Source: Alphaproteobacteria bacterium (GTDB lineage: Bacteria > Pseudomonadota > Alphaproteobacteria > Micropepsales > Micropepsaceae). Taken from it: DNA of 16,621 bases. The stretch is taken from NCBI GenBank assembly GCA_003131925.1, contig PKWC01000266.1, forward strand, positions 134 to 16,754. The letters are read 5' to 3'. The translations under genes were made by a program, and so were the position numbers. Positions within the stretch are counted from its first letter, which is position 1; each line of letters starts with the position of its first letter. The notes under the pieces were generated by a model. It had not been told where the DNA came from. It saw nothing but the letters and a program-made list of their open reading frames with translations, and ran no database searches. Positions 6,402-13,400 of this stretch are shown in pieces.

Positions 6402-8558
6402 CTACCCCTCCCCGATCAACTTAAGCCAGGCATCCTCGTCGATCACTTTGACGCCGAGCTTCCCGGCTTCGCCGAGCTTCGAGCCGGCGCCGGGGCCGGC
6501 GACGACGAGATCGGTTTTCTTCGACACGGAGCCCGCGACTTTCGCGCCCAGCACTTCAGCGCGCGCCTTGGCTTCAGGACGCGTCATCTTTTCGAGCGAC
6601 CCGGTGAACACGACAGTCTTTCCCGCAACGGCGGAATGCGCGGTCCTGGGCGACGCGACCGGTTCGACTTCGACTTCCTTGAGCAAATGTTCGATCGCCT
6701 TGCGATTATGTGGTTCGTCGAAGAAATCCCGAATGGCCCCAGCGACGATTTCTCCCACGCCACCGATGGAATCGAGCTCGGCCACAGCCTCTTTGCCTTC
6801 CATTGCCTCGTGGAACGCTTCGATGGTTACGAAATGGCGTGCAAGCAGCTTCCCCGTCGTCTCGCCCACATGGCGCATGCCGAGCGCATTGATGAAGCGG
6901 TCGAGCGCGATGGTCCGCCTTGCATCGATGGAGCGCATGAGATTGTCCACGACCTTGTCTTCCCTGTTGTCGTCGCGCGTGGCCTTGGAGATGACCTCGC
7001 TCTTGCCTTCCCTGACGCGGCGCTCGGTGCTGAGGCTCGCGCGGTGCTCGGCGAGCACCTTGCTCACGCGCTCGGGTTTTTCCGTAAGCTTGAAAATATC
7101 GGCCGGCTCCTTGATCAGCCTCTTTCCGTGGAAGAGCTCGATATAGGTGCCACCAAGGCCCTCGATGTCGAACGCATTGCGGGAGACAAAGTGGCGCAAT
7201 CGCTCGACGGCCTGCGCGGGGCAGATGAGCCCGCCAGTGCAACGGCGATCAACGTCTTCCTTCCCCGTGTTTTCGTCGATCTCCCGTACGGCATGGCTGC
7301 CGCAGGCGGGACATTTGTGGGGAAACGCGTAGGGCCTGGCGCTCTTCGGCCGCTTCTCGAGGATGACGCGCACGATCTGAGGGATCACGTCGCCCGCGCG
7401 CTGCACGACCACGGTATCGCCTATACGCACGTCCTTCCGCGCGATCTCGTCTTCATTGTGGAGCGTTGCGTTCTGCACCACCACGCCGCCGACCGTCACG
7501 GGCTTCAGTTTCGCCACGGGCGCAAGCTTGCCCGTGCGGCCCACCTGAATGTCGATGTCAAGCAGAACCGTGTCGGCCTGTTCGGCAGCGAATTTGTGCG
7601 CGACCGCCCAGCGCGGCGACCGGGAAACAAAACCAAGCCGCTCCTGGAGGTCGAGCCGGTCCACCTTGTAGACGACGCCATCGATGTCGTAGCCGAGCGT
7701 GGCGCGGCGCGTTTCGATGTCGTGATAGAATTCGAGCAGTTCATCCGTTGTGCGGCAGCGCCGGACGAGCGGGTTGACGCGAAATCCCCAGCTTTTGAAC
7801 CTCTCAAGCATTTCGAACTGGGAGGATGCTGGAAGCCGGCTCATCTCACCCCAGGCATAGGCAAAAAAATGTAGCGGACGCCGCGCGGTGACGGCGGGAT
7901 CGAGCTGGCGCAGCGAGCCTGCCGCCGAGTTGCGGGGATTCGCGAAGAGCGGCTTGCCAGCCTCCGCCTGGCGCGCGTTCAGCGCAGCGAAATCACTGTG
8001 CAGCATATAGACCTCGCCGCGCACTTCGACGATGTCGGGCGCCCTGCCAAGCAGCTTGAGCGGCACGTCCCTCAGTGTGCGCAAATTCGTGGTGACATCT
8101 TCACCTTCTATGCCGTCGCCTCGGGTCGCGCCCTGCACGAAAGCGCCGTTCTCGAAGCGCAAGCTCGCCGACAATCCGTCGATCTTGGGCTCGGCGACAA
8201 AGACAAGATCATCCCCGTCCTTTGTTCCGAGAAACCGGCGCACGCGTGCCGCAAAGTCGATGACGTCCTCTTCGTCGAACGCATTGTCCAGTGAGAGCAT
8301 CGGCACTCGGTGCACAACCTTCGTGAATTTCTCGGATGGTTTCGCGCCGACGCGCAAGGACGGCGAGTCCGCGCGAATCTGTTCGGGAAACCGCGCTTCG
8401 ATTGCGGCGTTGCGCTTGCGGAGCGCATCATATTCCGCATCCGAAACATCTGGCGCGTCATCCTGATAATAACGCCGGTCGTGCGCCGCGATCTCGTCCG
8501 CAAGCCGCGCCAGCTCCCGCTTCGCTTCGGCCATGGTCAGCTTTTCGACCGGCTTCAT
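6402..8558 (-). CDS. ligA: NAD-dependent DNA ligase LigA
   Basis: A 718-residue DNA ligase that seals nicks in replication and repair using NAD. Domains in order: Ia region with HDRRYYQDD (26-34), adenylation domain with PKIDG and nucleophile K125, OB fold, a four-cysteine zinc finger (C416, C419, C440, C446), helix-hairpin-helix region with GMRHVGE, and a BRCT domain (about 640-718, with GKTVVFTGSLEKMTR). The open frame runs 28 codons further upstream to 8642, but that part is translated from the palindromic repeat, so I place the start at the ATG at 8558, giving MKPVEKLTMAEAKRELARL. No good Shine-Dalgarno is visible there; a second ATG lies eight codons in. About 20-25 extra charged residues (roughly 505-535) sit between the zinc finger and the helix-hairpin-helix region. 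Transcribed after recN, with the palindromic element between, and followed closely by zwf. Confidence 0.95.
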   Translation of the reverse strand: MKPVEKLTMAEAKRELARLADEIAAHDRRYYQDDAPDVSDAEYDALRKRNAAIEARFPEQIRADSPSLRVGAKPSEKFTKVVHRVPMLSLDNAFDEEDVIDFAARVRRFLGTKDGDDLVFVAEPKIDGLSASLRFENGAFVQGATRGDGIEGEDVTTNLRTLRDVPLKLLGRAPDIVEVRGEVYMLHSDFAALNARQAEAGKPLFANPRNSAAGSLRQLDPAVTARRPLHFFAYAWGEMSRLPASSQFEMLERFKSWGFRVNPLVRRCRTTDELLEFYHDIETRRATLGYDIDGVVYKVDRLDLQERLGFVSRSPRWAVAHKFAAEQADTVLLDIDIQVGRTGKLAPVAKLKPVTVGGVVVQNATLHNEDEIARKDVRIGDTVVVQRAGDVIPQIVRVILEKRPKSARPYAFPHKCPACGSHAVREIDENTGKEDVDRRCTGGLICPAQAVERLRHFVSRNAFDIEGLGGTYIELFHGKRLIKEPADIFKLTEKPERVSKVLAEHRASLSTERRVREGKSEVISKATRDDNREDKVVDNLMRSIDARRTIALDRFINALGMRHVGETTGKLLARHFVTIEAFHEAMEGKEAVAELDSIGGVGEIVAGAIRDFFDEPHNRKAIEHLLKEVEVEPVASPRTAHSAVAGKTVVFTGSLEKMTRPEAKARAEVLGAKVAGSVSKKTDLVVAGPGAGSKLGEAGKLGVKVIDEDAWLKLIGEG

Positions 8559-8580
8559 CGCGTGCCCGTTTTCGAATCGA

Positions 8581-8847
8581 CAAGAAAAATTCCACGCGGA
8601 GACGCGGAGCCGCGGAGACTCGGAGGGGCGATTAACCGCCAAGCCCCGGATTTAATCCGGGGCAAGGCGCCAAGGCGCATGCGACGAAATTCAAACCTCA
8701 CCGACGTCAAGGCAGCGTCGAAATCCATGGCGCGCCGAAGTCGCGCGAACGTTTTCTTGGCGTCTTGCCCCGGATTAAATCCGGGGCTTGGCGGTTCATC
8801 TTTTTCCTTCCTCCGCGGCTCCGCGGCTCCGCGTGGGATTTTTCTTG
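8581..8847. repeat. Long palindromic intergenic element (two ~93-nt inverted arms)
   Basis: The left arm (8581-8674) and right arm (8756-8847) are near-identical reverse complements, separated by an 81-nt core. From the outside in, each arm has CAAGAAAAAT[TC]CCAC, a tandem run of CGCGGAG-type units, AACCGCCAAG, and the perfect 19-nt palindrome CCCCGGATTTAATCCGGGG (8644-8662; its mirror at 8768-8786), then GGCAAG[GA]CGCCAAG. The element fills almost the whole 295-nt gap between recN and ligA, starting 7 nt past the recN stop. No protein of its own and no clear target-site duplication are seen. It resembles a non-autonomous dispersed repeat (MITE or REP-like); its family is not known to me. In recN-ligA mRNA it would fold into a very strong hairpin. 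Confidence 0.9.
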
Positions 8848-8853
8848 CCAACA

Positions 8854-10536
8854 TCAGGCTCGCTTTCGGGATTTTTTCGGTTCGCGGGCTTCGGCGAGGA
8901 GGCGACGGGCGGCGGCGCGGGCTTCCTCCGATACGGATGCCCCTGCCAGCATGCGGGCGATCTCCTCCACGCGCGCATCATCGGACAGCAGTTCGACCTG
9001 CGTGCGGTCGCGCGCGCGCGTAATGCGAAAATGGCGTTCCGCCCGCGCCGCCACCTGCGGCGAATGCGTGACAAGCAGAACCTGGGTGGCGCGCGCGAGG
9101 CGCTGGAGCCTTTCTCCCACGGCGTCGGCGACGGCGCCGCCAACGCCACGATCGACTTCATCGAACACGAGCGCCGCGGGCGGGCTTGCTTCGGCCAGGG
9201 CCACTTTCAGCGCGAGCGAGAAACGCGCGAGCTCGCCGCCGGAAGCAATCTTCACGAGAGGCCCGAACGCCGCGCCTTCCACGGTTGATACTTCGAAGCT
9301 CACCTTTTCGAGTCCCGCCGCGTTGACTGAATCGCCTAAAGGTTCCAGCGCCACGCGAAATCGCGCGTGGCCCAACTTCAAGGGGTTAAGTTCCTGCGCA
9401 ACTGCGCACTCCAACTGGACCGCAGCCTTCTCGCGCGCCGAAGTCAATTGACGGGCATGGTTCATGAACTCCGCACGGGCCCGCGTAACTTCGGCAGCGG
9501 CACGCTTAAGCGTCGAATCGCCGCCCGAAATCGTTTCGAGCTTTGCCTCATATTCCGCCAGAAGGCGCTGCAATCCGTCTGGTTGCACCGCATATTTGCG
9601 CGCGGCAGCGCGCAAGGCGAACAGACGCTCTTCCTTGCTTTCGAGCAGGCCCGCATCTACTTCGAGCTGCGCAAGAAGCGCCTCGAGTTCGCGCCCTGCC
9701 TCTTCAGTGAGTGCAAAAGCCTGGTCGAGCGCCTCTTCCGCCGACTTGCAGTGCAGGCGCGCGTCGGGATGCAGGCGCGACAAACGCTTCAGCGCGCCTG
9801 CAAGTGCGGCCTCGGCGCCTCGATCGCCAGAAAGGAGTTCGACGGCGAATGATGTGTCTTCCGCGATCCGCCCCGCGTTCATCAGCAGCGCGCGTTCGCC
9901 GGCGAGCCGCGCCTCTTCGCCTTCCTGCGGCGCCAGCGCCGAAAGTTCATCAACGGCGTGGCGCAGAAACTCCGCCTCCCGCGATGCGGTTTCGGATGTC
10001 CGGCGAAGCTGATCCGCTTCTGCGCGGAGACGCTCATATGCGCGGAATCGCGCCGCGACATCGTCCGCCAGTTCCGTATAGACGCCGAAGGCGTCGAGCA
10101 GTCTGCGATGCGTTGCACTGTCGAAAAGCCCACGATCGTCCGCCTGCCCGTGTATCTCGACGAGCTCGCTTCCCAAATCACGCAGCAGCGCAACCCCGAT
10201 TGGTTCGTCATTCAGGAAGGCGCGGGTGCGCGTGTCCGCCGCGATCGTGCGGCGCAGGATGATCTCCCCATCTGCGACCAAACCGTTATGGACAAGCATC
10301 TTGCGCGCGTCGTGATGAGCGGGAAGGTCGAAGATCGCCGTGGCCGATCCTTGCGCTGCGCCGCCACGCACGCTGGAGCGCGTGCCCGCGCGCGCACCTG
10401 TTGCAAGCCCCAGCGCATCGAGAAGGATAGACTTGCCAGCGCCCGTCTCGCCCGTCAGCGCATTCAGTCCGCCCGAGAAATCCAGCGCCACATTCTCGAT
10501 CAGGACGAGGTCGCGGATCTTCAGCGTCGCAAGCAT
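8854..10536 (-). CDS. recN: DNA repair protein RecN (SMC-like ATPase)
   Basis: A 560-residue SMC-family protein that acts at double-strand breaks with RecA; usual length. The N-terminal half-ATPase starts MLATLKIRDLVLIENVALDF and carries the Walker A GETGAGKS (29-36). The middle is a long Ala/Glu/Leu/Arg-rich coiled coil, about residues 150-380. The C-terminal half-ATPase carries the signature SGGE (432-435), Walker B ALVFDEVD (455-462) and the switch histidine in VTHSPQ (H491). The tail is basic (KKSRKRA). Only 54 nt separate it from bamD upstream, so it is likely co-transcribed. No good Shine-Dalgarno precedes the ATG. No SOS box was recognised in that gap, so SOS control, if any, would have to act elsewhere. 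Confidence 0.96.
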   Translation of the reverse strand: MLATLKIRDLVLIENVALDFSGGLNALTGETGAGKSILLDALGLATGARAGTRSSVRGGAAQGSATAIFDLPAHHDARKMLVHNGLVADGEIILRRTIAADTRTRAFLNDEPIGVALLRDLGSELVEIHGQADDRGLFDSATHRRLLDAFGVYTELADDVAARFRAYERLRAEADQLRRTSETASREAEFLRHAVDELSALAPQEGEEARLAGERALLMNAGRIAEDTSFAVELLSGDRGAEAALAGALKRLSRLHPDARLHCKSAEEALDQAFALTEEAGRELEALLAQLEVDAGLLESKEERLFALRAAARKYAVQPDGLQRLLAEYEAKLETISGGDSTLKRAAAEVTRARAEFMNHARQLTSAREKAAVQLECAVAQELNPLKLGHARFRVALEPLGDSVNAAGLEKVSFEVSTVEGAAFGPLVKIASGGELARFSLALKVALAEASPPAALVFDEVDRGVGGAVADAVGERLQRLARATQVLLVTHSPQVAARAERHFRITRARDRTQVELLSDDARVEEIARMLAGASVSEEARAAARRLLAEAREPKKSRKRA

Positions 10537-10590
10537 GGGCGGGGCACGTCAGATCACAAGGAAGTCAGAACAACATTTGCCTGGCGGGTT

Positions 10591-11472
10591 TCACAGCGGG
10601 CTCTCGAAGGCGCGCTCAATCCACGAGCCTTTGTGCATCTCCGGCTTCATGTTGTGCGCAACCAAAAGATCGTAGGCGTCCTGGTACCAGGGGCTGCCTG
10701 GATAATTTGCGCCGAGCACCGCGGCAGCCGTTTTCGCCTCGTCGTATATTCCGAGAGAGTAATAGGCTTCTGTGAGACGTTCCAGCGCTTCGGCGATCTG
10801 CGACGTTCGTGGGTAGCGCTCGACAACGGCGCGGAATCGGTTGATGGCTCCGATGAAGTCGTGTCGCACGAGATAGTAGCGTCCCACCTCCATCTCCTTG
10901 CCCGCCAGGTGATCGAGCGTCAGGTCAACCTTGAGACTCGCGTCGCGCGCATATTCTGTGTCGGGAAAGCGCTGTACGACGTCCTGCAGCGCAGTCAGCG
11001 CCTGTTCGGTATCAGTCTGGTCGCGCCCGGTATCGGTGATCTGCTCGTAGAGAGACATCGCCTTCAGATAGAAGGCGTAGGCGACCTCGTGGCTGCCCGG
11101 ATGCAGCTCGATGTATTGATCGGCGGCGCTTATCGCATCCGTATATTTGTTGGCCTGATAGTAGCAGAAGGCGCTCATCAGCATTGCGCGCCGCGCCCAC
11201 ACCGAATAGGGATGCTGGCGCTCCACTTCGTCGAACTGCTTGGCGGCCTTCTCCCAATCCTTGCCCTTTATCTGGGCCCACGCGTCGTTGTAGATTTGCT
11301 CGACGGGACGCTCGACATAGTCGGCATCCTTGTCGTCGCTCGAATCGAGACCGAGCCAGGAACAGCCGGCGAGCAGAAAGGCTCCCGTCGCAGCGGCCAG
11401 CAGGCCACGCACAGTGCGGCTCACGACCGGCGTGCAGCGCGCGAGCGGCGTCGGTGTTTCGTTTAAAATCAT
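10591..11472 (-). CDS. bamD: Outer membrane assembly lipoprotein BamD
   Basis: A 293-residue lipoprotein of the BAM complex, which inserts beta-barrel proteins into the outer membrane. A lipoprotein signal peptide ends in the lipobox LAGC (Cys37), after two arginines and a short hydrophobic core. It is followed by an acidic linker (DSSDDKDADYVERP) and five or so TPR-like helical hairpins, including IYNDAWAQIKGKDWEKAAKQ, AYAFYLKAMSLYEQI and AEALERLTEAYYSLGIYDEA. The start is set at the ATG at 11472, with GGAGA about 11 nt upstream. The frame is open to a GTG at 11538, but that would put 22 extra residues before the signal and lacks a ribosome site. A 135-nt gap to mscS upstream contains no recognised promoter. 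Membership in the lpxC-bamD-recN run is typical of alphaproteobacteria. Confidence 0.93.
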   Translation of the reverse strand: MILNETPTPLARCTPVVSRTVRGLLAAATGAFLLAGCSWLGLDSSDDKDADYVERPVEQIYNDAWAQIKGKDWEKAAKQFDEVERQHPYSVWARRAMLMSAFCYYQANKYTDAISAADQYIELHPGSHEVAYAFYLKAMSLYEQITDTGRDQTDTEQALTALQDVVQRFPDTEYARDASLKVDLTLDHLAGKEMEVGRYYLVRHDFIGAINRFRAVVERYPRTSQIAEALERLTEAYYSLGIYDEAKTAAAVLGANYPGSPWYQDAYDLLVAHNMKPEMHKGSWIERAFESPL

Positions 11473-11607
11473 CTGGTCGTTCGTCTCCGGGATGAAGATC
11501 AGGCGCGCGGCGTCCTTATGCCATTGGAGAACCCGCACGGTCCAGTGGAACGGGTGCTCCAGCGCCGGCCGTCGAGAAAGCCGCTTCGCCCCGCCGGCCG
11601 CTTGCGC

Positions 11608-12450
11608 TCAGCTGCTGGTCTTTGGCGCCGCCACCCCGGCTTGCGCACGAAGCGGCTGGGAAAAACGGATTCCGTCCCTGTTCAGCGCCTGCTGCACTTG
11701 CCTGAGCAGATCGTCCTTCGTGCTGCCGAAATTGGCGGGGAGCGTCCAGGCCTGGACGGCGACGTTCATGGCGTTCTCGCTGAAAGAATCGAGCGGAGCC
11801 GCCGGCGCGGGCATCCTGAGCACGTTGGGATGCGCTTCAAGCACCGCGAGGACGATGGCTTGCACCCGATCGAGGTTTTCCGTGGGGTCGAGCGGCTCCA
11901 CGAAATTCGTCCTGCGCATCGTCTCACGATGATAATTGATGATGGTGCCGGAAAAGATTGCGGCGTTGGGAATCGAAATGAAAACTCCGTCGTCGGTGGC
12001 GATGATGGTGCGAAACAGGCCGAGTTCGCGAACGACTCCGACGCATTTGTCGCATTCGATCTTTTCGCCGCGGCGGAACGGCCTGAGAAAGATGAGCATG
12101 ACTCCGGCCGCCACGTTGGACAGCGTGCCTTGCAAGGCCAGTCCGACCGCAAGACCAGCGGCACCCAGAATCGCGATGAGGCTCGTCGTCTCGACACCAA
12201 ACCGCTGCAACACCGCGATGACGGTGAGGATGACGATGGTGTAGCGCACCACCGATCCGGCCAGCGGCCGCAGCGTGGCCTCGAAACGCGGGATGCGGCG
12301 AAGGGCGCCGCGAACCGCGCGCGCCGCCCAGCCCGCGACCGTCCAGCCCGCAATGAGAATGACGACCGCGGCAACGAAATTGATCGCATTGTCTACGAGC
12401 AGGAGCTGCAATCGCGGCGACAGAGAAAGGCTCGGCATGGAATGGGGCAC
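11608..12450 (-). CDS. mscS: Small-conductance mechanosensitive channel, MscS family
   Basis: A 280-residue inner-membrane channel that opens under membrane tension to release solutes on hypo-osmotic shock. Two hydrophobic helices (about 21-41 and 66-82) precede the pore helix GAAGLAVGLALQGTLSNVAAG (starting at 96), which nearly matches E. coli MscS. L100, L104 and G108 align with its pore leucines L105 and L109 and kink G113. The cytoplasmic beta domain has SIPNAAIFSGTIINYHRE (159-176), and an alpha/beta domain follows. The beta domain carries ECDKC (C133, C136) where relatives usually have a Gly/Val-rich turn. The start is GTG 12450: AGGA lies six bases before it, while an ATG four codons later has no such site. 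It begins 8 nt after the lpxC stop, so coupled translation is likely. This family is not usually found at this locus. Confidence 0.93.
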   Translation of the reverse strand: MPHSMPSLSLSPRLQLLLVDNAINFVAAVVILIAGWTVAGWAARAVRGALRRIPRFEATLRPLAGSVVRYTIVILTVIAVLQRFGVETTSLIAILGAAGLAVGLALQGTLSNVAAGVMLIFLRPFRRGEKIECDKCVGVVRELGLFRTIIATDDGVFISIPNAAIFSGTIINYHRETMRRTNFVEPLDPTENLDRVQAIVLAVLEAHPNVLRMPAPAAPLDSFSENAMNVAVQAWTLPANFGSTKDDLLRQVQQALNRDGIRFSQPLRAQAGVAAPKTSS

Positions 12451-12458
12451 ACGGAATC

Positions 12459-13307
12459 CTATGGTTCGATTAATTCGTAGTTCACGGGATCGGAGAAAAG
12501 CGCGCGCAACAACGCGTTGTTAAGGGCATGGCCGGATTTTCGGCCCACGAAACGGCCGATAATGTGCGCGCCGGCGAGTGCGAGATCGCCGATCGCGTCG
12601 AGAATCTTGTGGCGGACGAACTCATCGGGGAAGCGCTGAATATCCGGATTGACCATGGTGTCGCCATCGATGGCGAGCGTGTTCTCGAGGGACGCGCCGC
12701 GCGCGAGACCTGCTTCCCGCAGCGCATCTAGCTCGTTCACGAAGCCGAATGTGCGGGCGGGCGCAATGTCGCGACGGAACGCTTCGCCGGAAAAAGTCCA
12801 AAGCAGGCGCTGCGTGCCAATCGCAGCCGAGGGGAAGGAAATATCGAAATCGAACTCGAGCGCCTCAGCGGGCACCAGCGCCGCGGTTGCGCCGCCCTGC
12901 GCAACGTCGACGCGTCTCGAGACTCTGATCGCGCCGCGCGTTCCGGGCTGGTCGCGGAAACCTGCCCGCTCAAGGAGCAACAGCCAAGAGAGCGCATCGC
13001 CGTCCAGAATTGGAGGCTCCGGGCCGTCAAGCACGACGACGAGATCGTCGACACCTGCGCCCGCGACGGCTGCCATCAGATGTTCGATGACAGCGACGCT
13101 TGCGCTATTCTCCGAGATGACGGTACCAAGACGCGTTTCGCCGACGCGGTCATAAAGAGCCCGGATCTCCCTGCCGCCAAGATCATTGCGGCGAAAGACG
13201 ACACCCGCACCAGCCGGTGCAGGCAAAAGCCTTGCGCGCACGCTGGAACCCGCATGCAGCGCGACCCCGTCGCACGAAACTTCCTGGAAGATGGAGCGCC
13301 TTGTCAT
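12459..13307 (-). CDS. lpxC: UDP-3-O-acyl-N-acetylglucosamine deacetylase LpxC
   Basis: A 282-residue zinc enzyme for the committed step of lipid A synthesis, removing acetate from UDP-3-O-acyl-GlcNAc. Zinc ligands and catalytic residues follow the family pattern: E75-H76 in EHLMAA, H233 and D237 in HKILDAIGD, and catalytic H260 in KSGHALNN. VALHAG near residue 18 and DGPEPPILDG (94-103) are also diagnostic. It is slightly shorter than the usual ~300 residues but complete. The ATG is the only sensible start, yet there is no Shine-Dalgarno: the bases upstream belong to the palindromic element at 13307-13384, giving GTGGTGA right before ATG. It lies 94 nt after ftsZ and 8 nt before mscS. In E. 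coli LpxC is controlled by proteolysis; nothing here shows that. Confidence 0.96.
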   Translation of the reverse strand: MTRRSIFQEVSCDGVALHAGSSVRARLLPAPAGAGVVFRRNDLGGREIRALYDRVGETRLGTVISENSASVAVIEHLMAAVAGAGVDDLVVVLDGPEPPILDGDALSWLLLLERAGFRDQPGTRGAIRVSRRVDVAQGGATAALVPAEALEFDFDISFPSAAIGTQRLLWTFSGEAFRRDIAPARTFGFVNELDALREAGLARGASLENTLAIDGDTMVNPDIQRFPDEFVRHKILDAIGDLALAGAHIIGRFVGRKSGHALNNALLRALFSDPVNYELIEP

Positions 13308-13384
13308 TCACCACAAAGACACGAAGTACACGACAGCCAATCCTAGGCTATCTTGTCCTTCGTGTCCTGGCGGTGAAATTTTTC
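13307..13384. repeat. Short palindromic intergenic element abutting lpxC start
   Basis: An imperfect inverted repeat fills most of the ftsZ-lpxC gap. The left side begins TTCACCACAAAGACACGAAG. The right side, read on the minus strand, begins GAAAAATTTCACCGCCAGGA and continues with ACACGAAGGACA. The centre is a small hairpin AGCC-AATCCTA-GGCT (13335-13349). The left end touches the first base of the lpxC start codon, so the lpxC leader in mRNA is this element. The GAAAAATTTCAC end matches GAAAAATTCCAC at the end of the larger element at 8581-8847, suggesting one family. There is no U-tract after the stem in the direction of transcription, so it does not look like an intrinsic terminator. Confidence 0.8.
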
Positions 13385-13400
13385 AAACTCCCGATTGTCG

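Noticed and set aside
6381..7874. 497-codon plus-strand open frame opposite ligA
   Set aside because: No recognisable domain; it is the antisense of the ligA zinc finger, helix-hairpin-helix and BRCT coding region.
8555..8854. 99-codon minus-strand open frame through the palindromic element
   Set aside because: It is translated entirely from the inverted repeat and lacks a ribosome site; the frame is better explained by the repeat.
9958..11466. 502-codon plus-strand open frame opposite recN and bamD
   Set aside because: It spans two genes and the gap between them, and its composition is that of an antisense frame.
11566..11606. Two GCCGGCCG copies in the mscS-bamD gap
   Set aside because: They are direct copies whose pairing is limited to the self-complementary GCCGGC; no extended stem or T-run, and expected by chance in GC-rich DNA.
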